DNA from: an uncultured Collinsella sp.
Lineage (GTDB): Bacteria > Actinomycetota > Coriobacteriia > Coriobacteriales > Coriobacteriaceae
NCBI GenBank assembly: GCA_902491055.1
Contig: CABUGI010000031.1
Span: 1-18,828, forward strand
Direction: 5' to 3'
Length of the DNA: 18,828 nucleotides
Position numbers and translations under genes: made by a program. Below, in pieces: positions 1 to 6,887 of the stretch. Under the pieces are notes generated by a model. That model worked only from the letters and a program-made list of their open reading frames with translations. It did not search any database and was not told the origin of the DNA. Position 1 is the first letter of the stretch; every line of letters begins with the position of its first letter.

Positions 1-30
1 TCTTTTCTTTTACACGCCGGCGGGGCTCTA

Positions 31-97
31 AGTTGCGGTGGAATAGATCCTGTTTATACCGTTTACCAGCTTATTTAGGAACTATTTCACCGCAACT
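31..97. repeat. 67-bp hairpin repeat element, copy 1
   Basis: The element begins AGTTGCGGTGGAATAG and ends CTATTTCACCGCAACT, so its 16-bp ends are inverted repeats with one G-T wobble. A second copy of exactly the same length lies at 6781-6847 with identical ends but a different 35-bp interior. Here the interior also partly pairs (TCCT with AGGA), and flanking CTCT (26-29) and AGAG (99-102) extend the stem after one mismatch. It lies 13 bp past the stop codon of the Ppx/GppA gene. No T-run follows on either strand, so it is not a classical terminator. It may be a REP-like intergenic element or a 3'-end mRNA hairpin. No gene is seen in 1-110. Confidence 0.75.
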
Positions 98-110
98 CAG
101 AGGAAGACGG

Positions 111-1112
111 TTAAAGGGCGCTCAGGCTCGGGGTCCAGCCGATGGTGGGGGTGACGCCGTCGAGAACCTCGTTGATGGTGGCAGCCATGCCGGCGAGCAG
201 GCTGTTCTCGCTTACGGTGAGCGTGTCGTAGCCGCCGGATTGCATGAGCTCTCGAATCACCACGGCGCCTGCCAAGATCACGCCCGCGCGCTTGGGTTGC
301 ACGCCCGGCAACGCGGCGATACCCTCAACATCCAGCGCGGACATGCGCTCGATAGCGGCCGAAACCTGCTCCAGCGAAAGCTCGCGCAGGTGCACAAAGC
401 TCGAATCATACGGCTCCAGCTCGTGCACCAGCGCCACGAGCGTGGTGACGGTGCCGCCCACCGCAACGAGGCGCTCGGCGCGCTCAAAATTGCTCGGCAG
501 GCCCTCAAAGTAAGCCCCGAACTGTTCGCCCGCCCATGCGCCAGCGGCGGCAAGCTCACAGTCCGCCGGCGGCAACGCCGAGAAAAACCGCTCGGTCACG
601 CGGCGGCAGCCGATGTCCAGCGAGCGCGTTCCCTCCAGCGCAAAGACTCCGCGCTCCGGCGCGTACACGCCCGTCGCGAGCTCCGTGGAGCCACCGCCCG
701 AATCGGCGACGATAATGCGTTCACCGGCAAAGTCGTGCGCCACGCCAAAAAATGTCAGGCGCGCCTCAACCTCTCCCGGAATCACCTGTGGCTCAAGCCC
801 CAGATCGCGCAGTCCGCCCAGTAGCAGCGCGGCGTTGGACGCATCGCGCGCGGCGCTCGTGCACGTGGTGCAGACGCACGCAGCCCCAAAGGCACGGGCC
901 TCGTCCACAAACATCCGACACGCAGCGAGCACGCGCTCAACGGCCGCCTCGCAAAAGCGCCCCGTCGCGTCCACGCCCTCGCCCAAGTCGGTAATCTCGG
1001 TATGCTTGGACGATTCCACGATCGCCCCGCCCTCGACCCGGGCCAGCACCAGCCGCGACGAAACCGTCCCCAGGTCAATCGCGGCCACCTTATATCGTTT
1101 GCAATTTGTCAT
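111..1112 (-). CDS. Ppx/GppA-family exopolyphosphatase / pppGpp phosphatase
   Basis: This 333-residue protein belongs to the ASKHA-fold Ppx/GppA family, whose members release phosphate from polyphosphate or convert pppGpp to ppGpp in the cytoplasm. The N-terminal phosphate-binding motif AIDLGT is at residues 11-16 (D13), TSAARDASN at 85-93, G-E at 113-114 and the second nucleotide-type loop DSGGGSTE at 137-144. Length fits the short, single-module actinobacterial type without the C-terminal HD domain of E. coli Ppx. The ATG at 1110-1112 was chosen because GGAGGGG lies just upstream; an in-frame extension to 1304 would run through the upstream gene. It starts 28 bp after the stop of the DivIC-like gene, so the two are probably co-transcribed. 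Polyphosphate versus pppGpp preference cannot be told from sequence. Confidence 0.9.
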   Translation of the reverse strand: MTNCKRYKVAAIDLGTVSSRLVLARVEGGAIVESSKHTEITDLGEGVDATGRFCEAAVERVLAACRMFVDEARAFGAACVCTTCTSAARDASNAALLLGGLRDLGLEPQVIPGEVEARLTFFGVAHDFAGERIIVADSGGGSTELATGVYAPERGVFALEGTRSLDIGCRRVTERFFSALPPADCELAAAGAWAGEQFGAYFEGLPSNFERAERLVAVGGTVTTLVALVHELEPYDSSFVHLRELSLEQVSAAIERMSALDVEGIAALPGVQPKRAGVILAGAVVIRELMQSGGYDTLTVSENSLLAGMAATINEVLDGVTPTIGWTPSLSAL

Positions 1113-1140
1113 TGCGGGCTCCCCTCCGGGCGCTACTCGC

Positions 1141-1902
1141 CTACTCGCCGCTGGACGCGACCGTCTGACCCTCGACGCCGTTAAATCCAAACAGCATGTC
1201 GAGCGTCTGAATGTACCACGGCGCGTCCTTGCCGACTTCTTCGATCTCCTTGGCCACCTCGCTGGCTTTCTTGGCGTTCGACGACTTCTGGCTCGACGAG
1301 GCATCCGAATCGCCGTCTAGGCCCTGCACTTCAATCCTCTTCTCGCCGGGCATCACCAGGCCCAGGTCCTCGGATGCCGCATCCTTGATGCCCTCCTCCG
1401 AGAGCAACTTGTCGACGCTTTTTTGCAGCTCATCATTGTATTGCTGGCGAATCTCGACCTGCTTGGCCAAGATATCGCTCGAGCGCTTTGCCACATACAG
1501 GTCGCGCACGGGGAAATACAGGCTCACGAGCACCAGGGCAACGACGATGCCGATGAATAGCCCTCGCTGAGGACCGTGGGTAAAGTCGTAGATCGCCTTG
1601 ACCACCGCGTTGTCGTTGGCGTAGTGCATAAAGTCCGAGCCCGAAAGACGGTTCGAGGGCCTGCTCGACCTATCGTGCGTTTGAGCCGACGAGCGCTGAG
1701 CATGCGACGAACGTGCTGGGCGCACTGGTCCATCTGTCGAAGTATTCACTTGAGCATTGGGGCGCGAGGTACTTGTCGGGCGCTGCGTGGAGCGGTCGGC
1801 GCCGGCGTAGGCGGACCCACCGAGCTGCACCGTGCGCGCACGGCGAGGCGACGGCTCACGCGAACCGGCGGAATAGTACCTGTTGTCGTAAATCTGATCC
1901 AT
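1141..1902 (-). CDS. Septum formation initiator family protein (DivIC/FtsB/FtsL-like)
   Basis: This 253-residue protein is a single-pass membrane protein of the DivIC/FtsB type, which joins the divisome with its coiled coil outside the cell. Residues 1-110 form a Ser/Arg/Thr-rich, probably disordered cytoplasmic tail. One membrane segment follows (about 114-132), then a short coiled coil (about 136-170) and a conserved patch with DLGLVMPGEKRI at 179-190. A Ser/Lys/Glu-rich stretch and a short C-terminal segment end the protein. It is much longer than E. coli FtsB (about 100 residues), as is common in actinobacteria. The ATG at 1900-1902 has a weak AAGG site upstream. Its position between eno and ppx matches the usual actinobacterial gene order, which supports the call more than raw similarity does. 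Which of DivIC, FtsB or FtsL it replaces is uncertain. Confidence 0.85.
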   Translation of the reverse strand: MDQIYDNRYYSAGSREPSPRRARTVQLGGSAYAGADRSTQRPTSTSRPNAQVNTSTDGPVRPARSSHAQRSSAQTHDRSSRPSNRLSGSDFMHYANDNAVVKAIYDFTHGPQRGLFIGIVVALVLVSLYFPVRDLYVAKRSSDILAKQVEIRQQYNDELQKSVDKLLSEEGIKDAASEDLGLVMPGEKRIEVQGLDGDSDASSSQKSSNAKKASEVAKEIEEVGKDAPWYIQTLDMLFGFNGVEGQTVASSGE

Positions 1903-1945
1903 GTGCGCCTTGTGCGGTTGAGGTTTGTTTGCGCTAAGTATTCTA

Positions 1946-1954
1946 GTTATAGCA
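1946..1954 (-). promoter_or_regulatory. Candidate extended -10 promoter for the DivIC-like gene
   Basis: On the minus strand TGCTATAAC forms an extended -10 box (TG-n-TATAAC), followed by an AT-rich stretch and then, about 40 nt later, the ATG at 1902. It lies after the eno terminator, where a new promoter would be needed. No convincing -35 box is visible 16-18 bp upstream. Confidence 0.4.
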
Positions 1955-1993
1955 CGAGCGCCCGCACCGCCTTCGCCAGCCTTTGCTCGACAT

Positions 1994-2025
1994 AAAAAAG
2001 GCGCTGAGCCATATGGCCCAGCGCC
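1994..2025 (-). terminator. Rho-independent terminator after eno
   Basis: Read on the minus strand, GGCGCTG and CAGCGCC form a GC-rich stem (2019-2025 with 2000-2006), with inner GGCC/AGCC pairing around an ATAT loop, followed directly by six T (1999-1994). It begins 64 bp past the enolase stop codon, so it should end the eno transcript and separate it from the DivIC-like gene. Confidence 0.9.
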
Positions 2026-2089
2026 CAATGGCGGCCATCAGAAGTGGAACGGAGCCGAGTCAACCCCGCTCCCCGCGCGCACCACTTGT

Positions 2090-3379
2090 TTAGCGAATGT
2101 TGTAGAACGCGGCCTTGCCGGCGTAGCGCGCGCTGCCCTCGAGCTCGTCCTCGATGCGGATGAGCTGGTTGTACTTGGCGATACGGTCGCTGCGGCACGG
2201 GGCGCCCGACTTGATCTGGCCGGCGTTGACGCCCACGACCAGGTCGGCGATCGTGGAGTCCTCGGTCTCGCCGGAGCGGTGGCTCACGATGCAAGCGTAA
2301 CCGGCCTCCTTGGCGGTCTCGATGGCCTCGAGCGACTCGGTGAGCGTGCCGATCTGGTTGACCTTGACCAGGATCGCGTTGGCGGCACCCAGCTCGATGC
2401 CCTTCTTGAGGCGCTCGGTGTTGGTGACGAACAGGTCGTCGCCCACCAGCTGCACCTTGTTGCCAATGCGACGGGTAAGCTCGACCCAGCCGTCCCAGTC
2501 CTCCTCGGCCATGCCGTCCTCGATGGAGATGATGGGATAGGTGTCGACGAGCTTCTCCCAGTAATCGACCATCTGGGCGCTCGTGTACTCCACGCCCTCG
2601 CCCTTGAGCTCGTACATGCCGTTCTCGGCGTTGTAGAACTCGGTCGAGGCCGGGTCCATGGCGTACATGAAGTCGACGCCGGGCTTAAAGCCGGCCTTCT
2701 CCACGGCCTTGGTGATGTACTCGAACGGCTCGGCATTGGTCTTGAGGTTGGGGGCAAAGCCGCCCTCGTCGCCCACGCCGCCGCCCAGGCCGGCCTCGTG
2801 CAGCACGCCCTTGAGGGTGTGGTAGACCTCGGCGCACCAACGCAGGCCCTCTGCAAAGCTCGGAGCGCCCACCGGCATGATCATGAACTCCTGGAAGTCG
2901 ACGTTATTGTCGGCATGCACACCGCCGTTGAGGATGTTCATCATGGGCGTGGGCAGCAGGTGGGCATTGACGCCGCCCAGATACTGGTACAGCGACAGGC
3001 CCGCCGACTCGGCAGCGGCGCGGGCGACGGCCAGCGACACGCCCAGGATGGCGTTGGCACCGAGCTTGGTCTTGTTGGGGGTACCGTCCGCGGCAATCAG
3101 CGCGGCATCGACGGCGCGCTGGTCGAAGGCGTCGAGGCCCACGACGGCGTTAGCGCACTCGTTGTTGACATGCTCGACGGCCTGCGAAACGCCCTTGCCC
3201 AGGTAGCGGCCCTTGTCGCCATCGCGCAGCTCGCAGGCCTCAAAGGCGCCGGTCGAAGCACCCGAAGGCACCATTGCACGGCCAAAGCTGCCGTCCTCGA
3301 GCACGACCTCGACCTCGACGGTGGGATTGCCGCGGCTGTCGAGCACCTCGCGACCGTAGACATCCAAAATATCGCTCAT
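2090..3379 (-). CDS. eno: Enolase (phosphopyruvate hydratase)
   Basis: This 429-residue protein has the standard length of bacterial enolase, the Mg-dependent cytoplasmic enzyme that interconverts 2-phosphoglycerate and phosphoenolpyruvate in glycolysis. Visible landmarks are the mobile loop SGAST (39-43), H156, GDEGG (203-207, catalytic E205), metal ligands D242, E287 (SIEDG) and D314 (GDDLF), catalytic K339 in ILVKVNQIGT, and SHRSGETED at 366-374. The ATG at 3377-3379 is preceded by GAGGGAG at good spacing. The gene appears to be its own transcription unit: a promoter candidate lies about 100 bp upstream and a strong terminator lies downstream. The fit to the family is complete, with no missing catalytic residue. 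Confidence 0.98.
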   Translation of the reverse strand: MSDILDVYGREVLDSRGNPTVEVEVVLEDGSFGRAMVPSGASTGAFEACELRDGDKGRYLGKGVSQAVEHVNNECANAVVGLDAFDQRAVDAALIAADGTPNKTKLGANAILGVSLAVARAAAESAGLSLYQYLGGVNAHLLPTPMMNILNGGVHADNNVDFQEFMIMPVGAPSFAEGLRWCAEVYHTLKGVLHEAGLGGGVGDEGGFAPNLKTNAEPFEYITKAVEKAGFKPGVDFMYAMDPASTEFYNAENGMYELKGEGVEYTSAQMVDYWEKLVDTYPIISIEDGMAEEDWDGWVELTRRIGNKVQLVGDDLFVTNTERLKKGIELGAANAILVKVNQIGTLTESLEAIETAKEAGYACIVSHRSGETEDSTIADLVVGVNAGQIKSGAPCRSDRIAKYNQLIRIEDELEGSARYAGKAAFYNIR

Positions 3380-3452
3380 GTTGTCTCCCTCTCACTTGGA
3401 AACGTAGTGGATGCAAGCGACCGGCTGACCGTGCACCATCGGTGCGTCTCCG

Positions 3453-3498
3453 TAAGTTAGCCATGTCGCACTTTTTGCATTATGCCCTAAGTTAGCCA
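3453..3498. repeat. Pair of 11-bp direct repeats in the eno upstream region
   Basis: TAAGTTAGCCA occurs at 3453-3463 and again at 3488-3498, with 35 bp between starts. On the eno (minus) strand it reads TGGCTAACTTA. One copy lies inside the spacer of the proposed promoter and the other in the probable early transcribed region. The arrangement would suit an operator pair, but no regulator is identified. Confidence 0.5.
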
Positions 3499-3508
3499 AG
3501 GGATACAA
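3479..3508 (-). promoter_or_regulatory. Candidate eno promoter
   Basis: On the minus strand TTGTAT (3508-3503) and CATAAT (3484-3479) are separated by 18 bp, a reasonable sigma-70-type -35/-10 pair. The start codon of eno lies about 100 nt downstream, leaving a long leader that contains one copy of the TGGCTAACTTA repeat and a short GCACC/GGTGC hairpin (3431-3443). Confidence 0.45.
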
Positions 3509-3566
3509 TCTTTTTAAAAAAATAATGGGGGCGATGGAACAAGTCCGTCCCGTCGTTCCCGCAGTC

Positions 3567-4427
3567 TTACTCCCCTGCCTTTGCTGCGTCCCACAGGTCG
3601 TTGAGGCCGTGGGTCGAAAGCTCGGCAAGATCCACGTGAGCATCGGCCGCCATCTGCTCCATCGCGGCCCAGCGACGGCGGAACTTTGCCGTGCTGGCAC
3701 GAAGGGCGCTCTCGGCGTCAATCCCCTCTTTGCGCGCAACGTTGACCAGGGCAAAGAGCAGATCGCCAAACTCCATCTCGCGCTCGGGCGAGCCAGGGGC
3801 CTCGGCCTCAAACTCGGCACGTTCCTCGGCGACCTCGTCCCACACGTCCTGGACCGTCTCCCACTCAAAGCCCACGGCAGCTGCCTTGCGCGACACCTTC
3901 TGCGCCTGCATCAGCGCCGGCAGATGCGTGGGCACACCATCGAGCAGACCCTCGGGCGCGGCCTCGCCTGCCGTCACGGCCTTGTCCTTGGCGGCCTTCT
4001 CGGCAAGCTTGACCTCGTCCCAAATCTTGAGCACCTCGTCAGAGTTATCGGCATCCACATCGCCAAACACGTGCGGGTGACGACGGATGAGCTTGGCGTC
4101 GATATCGCGCGCCACATCGGCCAGCGTAAACTCACCGGCGTCCGCCGCGATCTGCGCATGCAACACTACCTGCATGAGCACGTCGCCCAGCTCCTCGCGT
4201 AGGTGAACCGCGTCGTCCGCCTCGATGCAGTCGAGTGCCTCGTAGGCCTCCTCGATCATGTTCTTGCCGATGCTGCGGTGCGTCTGCTCACGGTCCCACG
4301 GGCAGCCATCGGGCTGACGCAGTCGCCAGATGGTCTGCACCAGATGCTGCAGCTCGGTCGACGCGTCTACCAGCGTGGACAGATCGCGCGAGCCCTCGGC
4401 ATTTTGCTGAGCCATATGCTGCGCCAT
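3567..4427 (-). CDS. mazG: MazG nucleoside triphosphate pyrophosphohydrolase
   Basis: This 286-residue protein is a full-length two-domain MazG, a cytoplasmic house-cleaning enzyme that hydrolyses (d)NTPs to the monophosphate and pyrophosphate. The N-terminal all-alpha NTP-PPase domain carries the metal-binding pattern EEAYE (59-63) and EELGD (78-82), then RRHPHVFG at 115-122. The C-terminal domain repeats the pattern with EERAE (201-205) and EFGD (219-222), the more active site in E. coli MazG. The start at 4425-4427 was chosen over longer in-frame options because GGAGGAGGAG lies just upstream and because it falls 2 bp after the stop of the phosphodiesterase gene, implying translational coupling. 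A second in-frame ATG four codons later is possible but worse placed. Confidence 0.93.
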   Translation of the reverse strand: MAQHMAQQNAEGSRDLSTLVDASTELQHLVQTIWRLRQPDGCPWDREQTHRSIGKNMIEEAYEALDCIEADDAVHLREELGDVLMQVVLHAQIAADAGEFTLADVARDIDAKLIRRHPHVFGDVDADNSDEVLKIWDEVKLAEKAAKDKAVTAGEAAPEGLLDGVPTHLPALMQAQKVSRKAAAVGFEWETVQDVWDEVAEERAEFEAEAPGSPEREMEFGDLLFALVNVARKEGIDAESALRASTAKFRRRWAAMEQMAADAHVDLAELSTHGLNDLWDAAKAGE

Positions 4428-4429
4428 GG

Positions 4430-4978
4430 CTACTCCTCCTCCATGACCACGTGGCGGAACGCACCGCCCTCGTAGATGCCGTAGCTGTGCGTGCCGTCCT
4501 TGGGAATGCTCACACTGCCGGGGTTGAAGAGCCACAGGCCCGGGTGCGCGGCACTTTCCTCGTTGACCTTGATGTGCGTATGACCGTAGACGAGCGCGGA
4601 GCCCTCGGGCAGCGCGGGCGCGTGGTCGACGCTGTTGTGCATGCCGGCGCCAAAGACATGGCCGTGCGTCAGGAACAGCTCGCGGCCGGTCTCGTCGAAC
4701 AGCGTGGCGTAGTCGGCCATGACGGGAAAGTCGAGGACCATCTGGTCGACCTCGGCATCGCAGTTGCCGCGTACCGCGATGATGCGGTCGGCCAGGGCGT
4801 TGAGCAGCGGGATCACGCGCTTGGGGGCGTAATCGCGCGGCAGGTCGTTGCGCGGACCGTGATAGAGCAGGTCGCCCAGCAGCACGATGCGGTCGGGCTG
4901 CTCGGACTCGATGGCGGCAACCAGGCGCTCGGCCCAATATGCCGAGCCGTGGATGTCGGAGGCGATGAGGTATTTCAT
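4430..4978 (-). CDS. yfcE: YfcE/MJ0936-family metallophosphodiesterase
   Basis: This 182-residue protein is a small calcineurin-like phosphoesterase of the YfcE group, which in E. coli is a manganese-dependent phosphodiesterase on artificial substrates with no settled natural role. All family metal-site motifs are present: D8 and H10 (SDIH), GD at 35-36, GNCD at 71-74, H105 and H107 (THGH), and GHTH at 132-135, followed by NPGS. Length matches E. coli YfcE. The ATG at 4976-4978 has an AAAGGAT site upstream. It sits between larC-like and mazG on the same strand, 60 bp after the former and 2 bp before the latter, so it is probably part of a three-gene operon. Confidence 0.9.
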   Translation of the reverse strand: MKYLIASDIHGSAYWAERLVAAIESEQPDRIVLLGDLLYHGPRNDLPRDYAPKRVIPLLNALADRIIAVRGNCDAEVDQMVLDFPVMADYATLFDETGRELFLTHGHVFGAGMHNSVDHAPALPEGSALVYGHTHIKVNEESAAHPGLWLFNPGSVSIPKDGTHSYGIYEGGAFRHVVMEEE

Positions 4979-5038
4979 GGGGAGATCCTTTCGAATGGGG
5001 TTGATATGGCTGGGCGCAGGATGTCGCCACCAGCCGCG

Positions 5039-5524
5039 TTATTCAAATCGCAGTGCCACGGCTTGTGCCGCCTGCATCACGCGCTGGAGCGGCACATTGT
5101 GCTCGCGGGCGAGACGGGCGCAGTCCTCGTACTCGGGCGCTGCACGCTCGCTGCCGTCGGGCAGGGTTGCCACCTTGACGGACACCTCGCCCCATAGCGT
5201 CGTTACGCGCTCAAAGCGGCGTGGCAGGCAAACGCGCTCCATGACCTGGCGACGAATGCCGTTGGTCGTGGTTTCCAAAAAGATAATCGTCTGCAGGCGC
5301 TCGATATCCTCGTGAGCACAGATTACCTGTAGCTGCCAACTGGGACGGCCTTTCTTGCAATAGAGGGGCAGCCAATGCACCTCGCGCGCACCCGCCTCGC
5401 GCAGGCGGTCGGCAGCGTAGGCGAGCACCTCGGGCGACGCGTCGTCGATGTCGCATTCCAGCTTGACGATGGTCTCGGGCGCATCGGTCTCGCGGGACAG
5501 CGGGGATGTGCTATCGCATTGCAT
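5039..5524 (-). CDS. Stand-alone LarC C-terminal (LarC2-like) nickel-insertion domain protein
   Basis: This 161-residue protein matches the C-terminal half of LarC, which inserts nickel into the pyridinium-bisthiocarboxylate cofactor of lactate racemase and related enzymes. The recognisable patches are CDIDDASPE (30-38, compare the family NIDDM-PE), LYCKKGRP (about 60-67), ETTTNGIRR (about 90-98), WGEVSVKV and APEYEDCARLAREHNVPL. The N-terminal LarC1 half, usually about 250 residues, is not encoded upstream: beyond 5524 lies an intergenic region and then a divergent gene. The ATG at 5522-5524 was chosen because AAAGGA lies upstream and the family similarity starts shortly after it. In Lactiplantibacillus plantarum the two halves are joined by a programmed frameshift, so a lone second half is unusual. 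Its partner may be elsewhere in the genome, or this may be a divergent paralogue. Confidence 0.75.
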   Translation of the reverse strand: MQCDSTSPLSRETDAPETIVKLECDIDDASPEVLAYAADRLREAGAREVHWLPLYCKKGRPSWQLQVICAHEDIERLQTIIFLETTTNGIRRQVMERVCLPRRFERVTTLWGEVSVKVATLPDGSERAAPEYEDCARLAREHNVPLQRVMQAAQAVALRFE

Positions 5525-5855
5525 ACGGTCCGGATCCTTTCCGCGCGGGCTCGTTTTGTTCACCCAAACGCTAGCACATCGCGGGCTGCGCGGATGTGAC
5601 GGCGCGCGATGAGCGCGATTTTCCTTGCCCGCAAGAAACCGACACTCCACCGCCTCATCCAAACATGTACATCAGCCTCCAAACATGTCATTTTTTGCAG
5701 CTTTTGGAGGCTGATGTACATGTTTTGAGAGCGCAAGCGAGGCCGCACCGCGCGTCGCGCAGCCTTTCCAATCGATTTCGACCCCCGGCGTGTCCGGCGT
5801 GTTGAGAGCTGCGCCATTACAATGGAGCGGATTCGCTTGACACAAAGGAGCTGCC
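5525..5855. other. Divergent intergenic region between the larC-like gene and the PHP phosphatase
   Basis: These 331 bp separate two genes pointing away from each other, so promoters for both should lie here. I see no convincing -35/-10 pair. TGCTAGCGT on the minus strand (around 5565-5575) and TACAAT on the plus strand (5818-5823) are the nearest -10-like boxes. The main feature is the 23-bp inverted repeat at 5661-5725. A short tandem GGCGTG motif lies at about 5787-5802. No credible coding sequence is present; the short reading frames contain the same mirrored peptide on both strands because they read through the palindrome. Confidence 0.6.
5661..5725. repeat. Perfect 23-bp inverted repeat with 19-nt loop
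   Basis: The left arm at 5661-5683 (begins AAACATGTACATCAG) is an exact reverse complement of the right arm at 5703-5725 (ends GATGTACATGTTT), with no mismatch over 23 bp. The loop contains a run of six T. TCCAAACATGT also occurs twice as a direct repeat, at the left arm and at the arm-loop junction. The stem is only moderately GC-rich and lies between divergent genes, so a terminator role is unlikely. It may be a dispersed palindrome, an operator or the fold of a small RNA. Confidence 0.9.
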
Positions 5856-6767
5856 ATGTCTGTCTGCCCGCTGGTCGATTGCCATACCCACACCTCGTTT
5901 TCGGACGGACATGCCTCGTTTGAGGACAACGTTCGCGCCGCTGCTGCGGCCGGCTGCCGCGTCATGGTCTCGACCGACCATCTCACCCTGCCTGCCAGCA
6001 TGGATGCCAACTGCGAAGTGCAGGTTACTGAGGGCGACCTGCCGGCACATCGTCTGGCCTTTGAGGACGCCCGCAAACTCGCCGCGCAGATTGCGCCGGA
6101 GCTCGAGCTTATCTATGGCTTTGAATGCGATTGGTACGAGGGCTGCGAGCCTTTGGTTGAGCGCTGGTCCCAGAGCGCCGTGGTACGCCTGGGCAGCGTG
6201 CATTGGATTGGCAACCCAGGCGATATCATGGCCGGTGCCGCGGGTATGGCGGGAACGGAAAACGTCGCTCGCCCCGATACACCCGATTCCCTTTGCGGTT
6301 GGATCGACGATGACGCCGACCTGCACGTTTGGGAAAACCTGGGGGTACGCGGCGTGTGGGAGCGCTACGTCGACGACTGGTGCCGCGCTTGCGAAAGCCC
6401 GCTTAACTTTGATGTGATGGCTCACCCCGACCTGTTCATGCGCTTTTCGAAGGAAGGCTTTGCGCCCGATTTTGATACGGCACCGTTTTGGGAGCAGATG
6501 GCAGAGTGCGCACACGATACAGGCCGCCGCGTTGAAGTTTCGACCGCCGCGCCGCGCAAGGGCCTCGACGACTATTACCCCTCGGCGGGGCTGTTGCGTT
6601 GCTTTGCCCACGCCGAGGTACCCATCACCTTTGGCTCGGACGCGCACCGCGCCTGCGACATCTGCTGGAATATCCGCGAGGCACAAGCCCACGCCTACGA
6701 CTGCGGCTACCGAGCCTTCGACATCCCCCACCCCACCGGCGAATGGGAACCCACACCCCTCGACTAG
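5856..6767 (+). CDS. hisK: Histidinol-phosphatase, PHP family (HisK/HisJ type)
   Basis: This 303-residue protein is a PHP-family phosphoesterase that should remove phosphate from L-histidinol phosphate, the step between HisC and HisD. The trinuclear metal site is complete: HTH at 10-12, D17, STDH with D41-H42, E90 (GFEC), H116 (SVHW), H190 with D192 (AHPD), and SDAH at 261-264 (D262, H264). Length is near the usual 260-300 for this type. The ATG at 5856 has AAAGGAG six bases upstream. It is on the opposite strand to the his operon and converges on hisE, 120 bp away, so it supplies the one enzyme missing from that operon but under separate control. Another PHP phosphoesterase specificity is possible, but the location argues strongly for histidinol phosphate. 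Confidence 0.88.
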   Translation: MSVCPLVDCHTHTSFSDGHASFEDNVRAAAAAGCRVMVSTDHLTLPASMDANCEVQVTEGDLPAHRLAFEDARKLAAQIAPELELIYGFECDWYEGCEPLVERWSQSAVVRLGSVHWIGNPGDIMAGAAGMAGTENVARPDTPDSLCGWIDDDADLHVWENLGVRGVWERYVDDWCRACESPLNFDVMAHPDLFMRFSKEGFAPDFDTAPFWEQMAECAHDTGRRVEVSTAAPRKGLDDYYPSAGLLRCFAHAEVPITFGSDAHRACDICWNIREAQAHAYDCGYRAFDIPHPTGEWEPTPLD

Positions 6768-6780
6768 CCATCCCTTCATA

Positions 6781-6847
6781 AGTTGCGGTGGAATAGGGAT
6801 TGTTTTGCCTGATGAAGCGCTTAAACAGTCCCTATTTCACCGCAACT
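6781..6847. repeat. 67-bp hairpin repeat element, copy 2
   Basis: This copy has the same 16-bp ends and the same total length as copy 1 at 31-97, but its 35-bp interior differs. The interior extends the stem: GGATTGTTT pairs with AAACAGTCC, giving a 25-bp stem with two G-T wobbles and a 17-nt loop when read as plus-strand RNA. It lies between the converging ends of hisK (stop at 6767) and hisE (stop at 6888). No T-run follows on either strand. It could act as a two-way 3'-end hairpin or be a REP-like dispersed element. Confidence 0.8.
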
Positions 6848-6887
6848 TCCATGACCCCGTTACACCAACAAAGACTGTCCCAAACGA

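Noticed and set aside
31..97. Repeat elements as CRISPR units or transposon ends
   Set aside because: There are only two copies 6.7 kb apart, with no regular spacers, no target-site duplication that I can see and no transposase in the window.
1113..1304. In-frame N-terminal extension of the Ppx/GppA protein
   Set aside because: It overlaps the DivIC-like gene, consists mainly of Arg/Ser/Pro, and the ATG at 1112 has a strong ribosome site and begins the family similarity.
1925..3460. A 511-codon plus-strand open frame opposite enolase
   Set aside because: It mirrors the enolase codons and has a low-complexity Val/Leu/Gly/Asp composition with no family resemblance, while enolase on the other strand is complete.
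3509..3566. Possible terminator after mazG, with a T-rich stretch near 3510-3525
   Set aside because: Only a 5-bp GGAAC/GTTCC stem with a 14-nt loop can be drawn, and it is about 10 bases away from the T-run, so it does not form a convincing intrinsic terminator.
5560..5817. Short reading frames on both strands across the 5661-5725 palindrome
   Set aside because: Both strands encode the same short peptide only because the DNA is an inverted repeat. There is no ribosome site or family resemblance.
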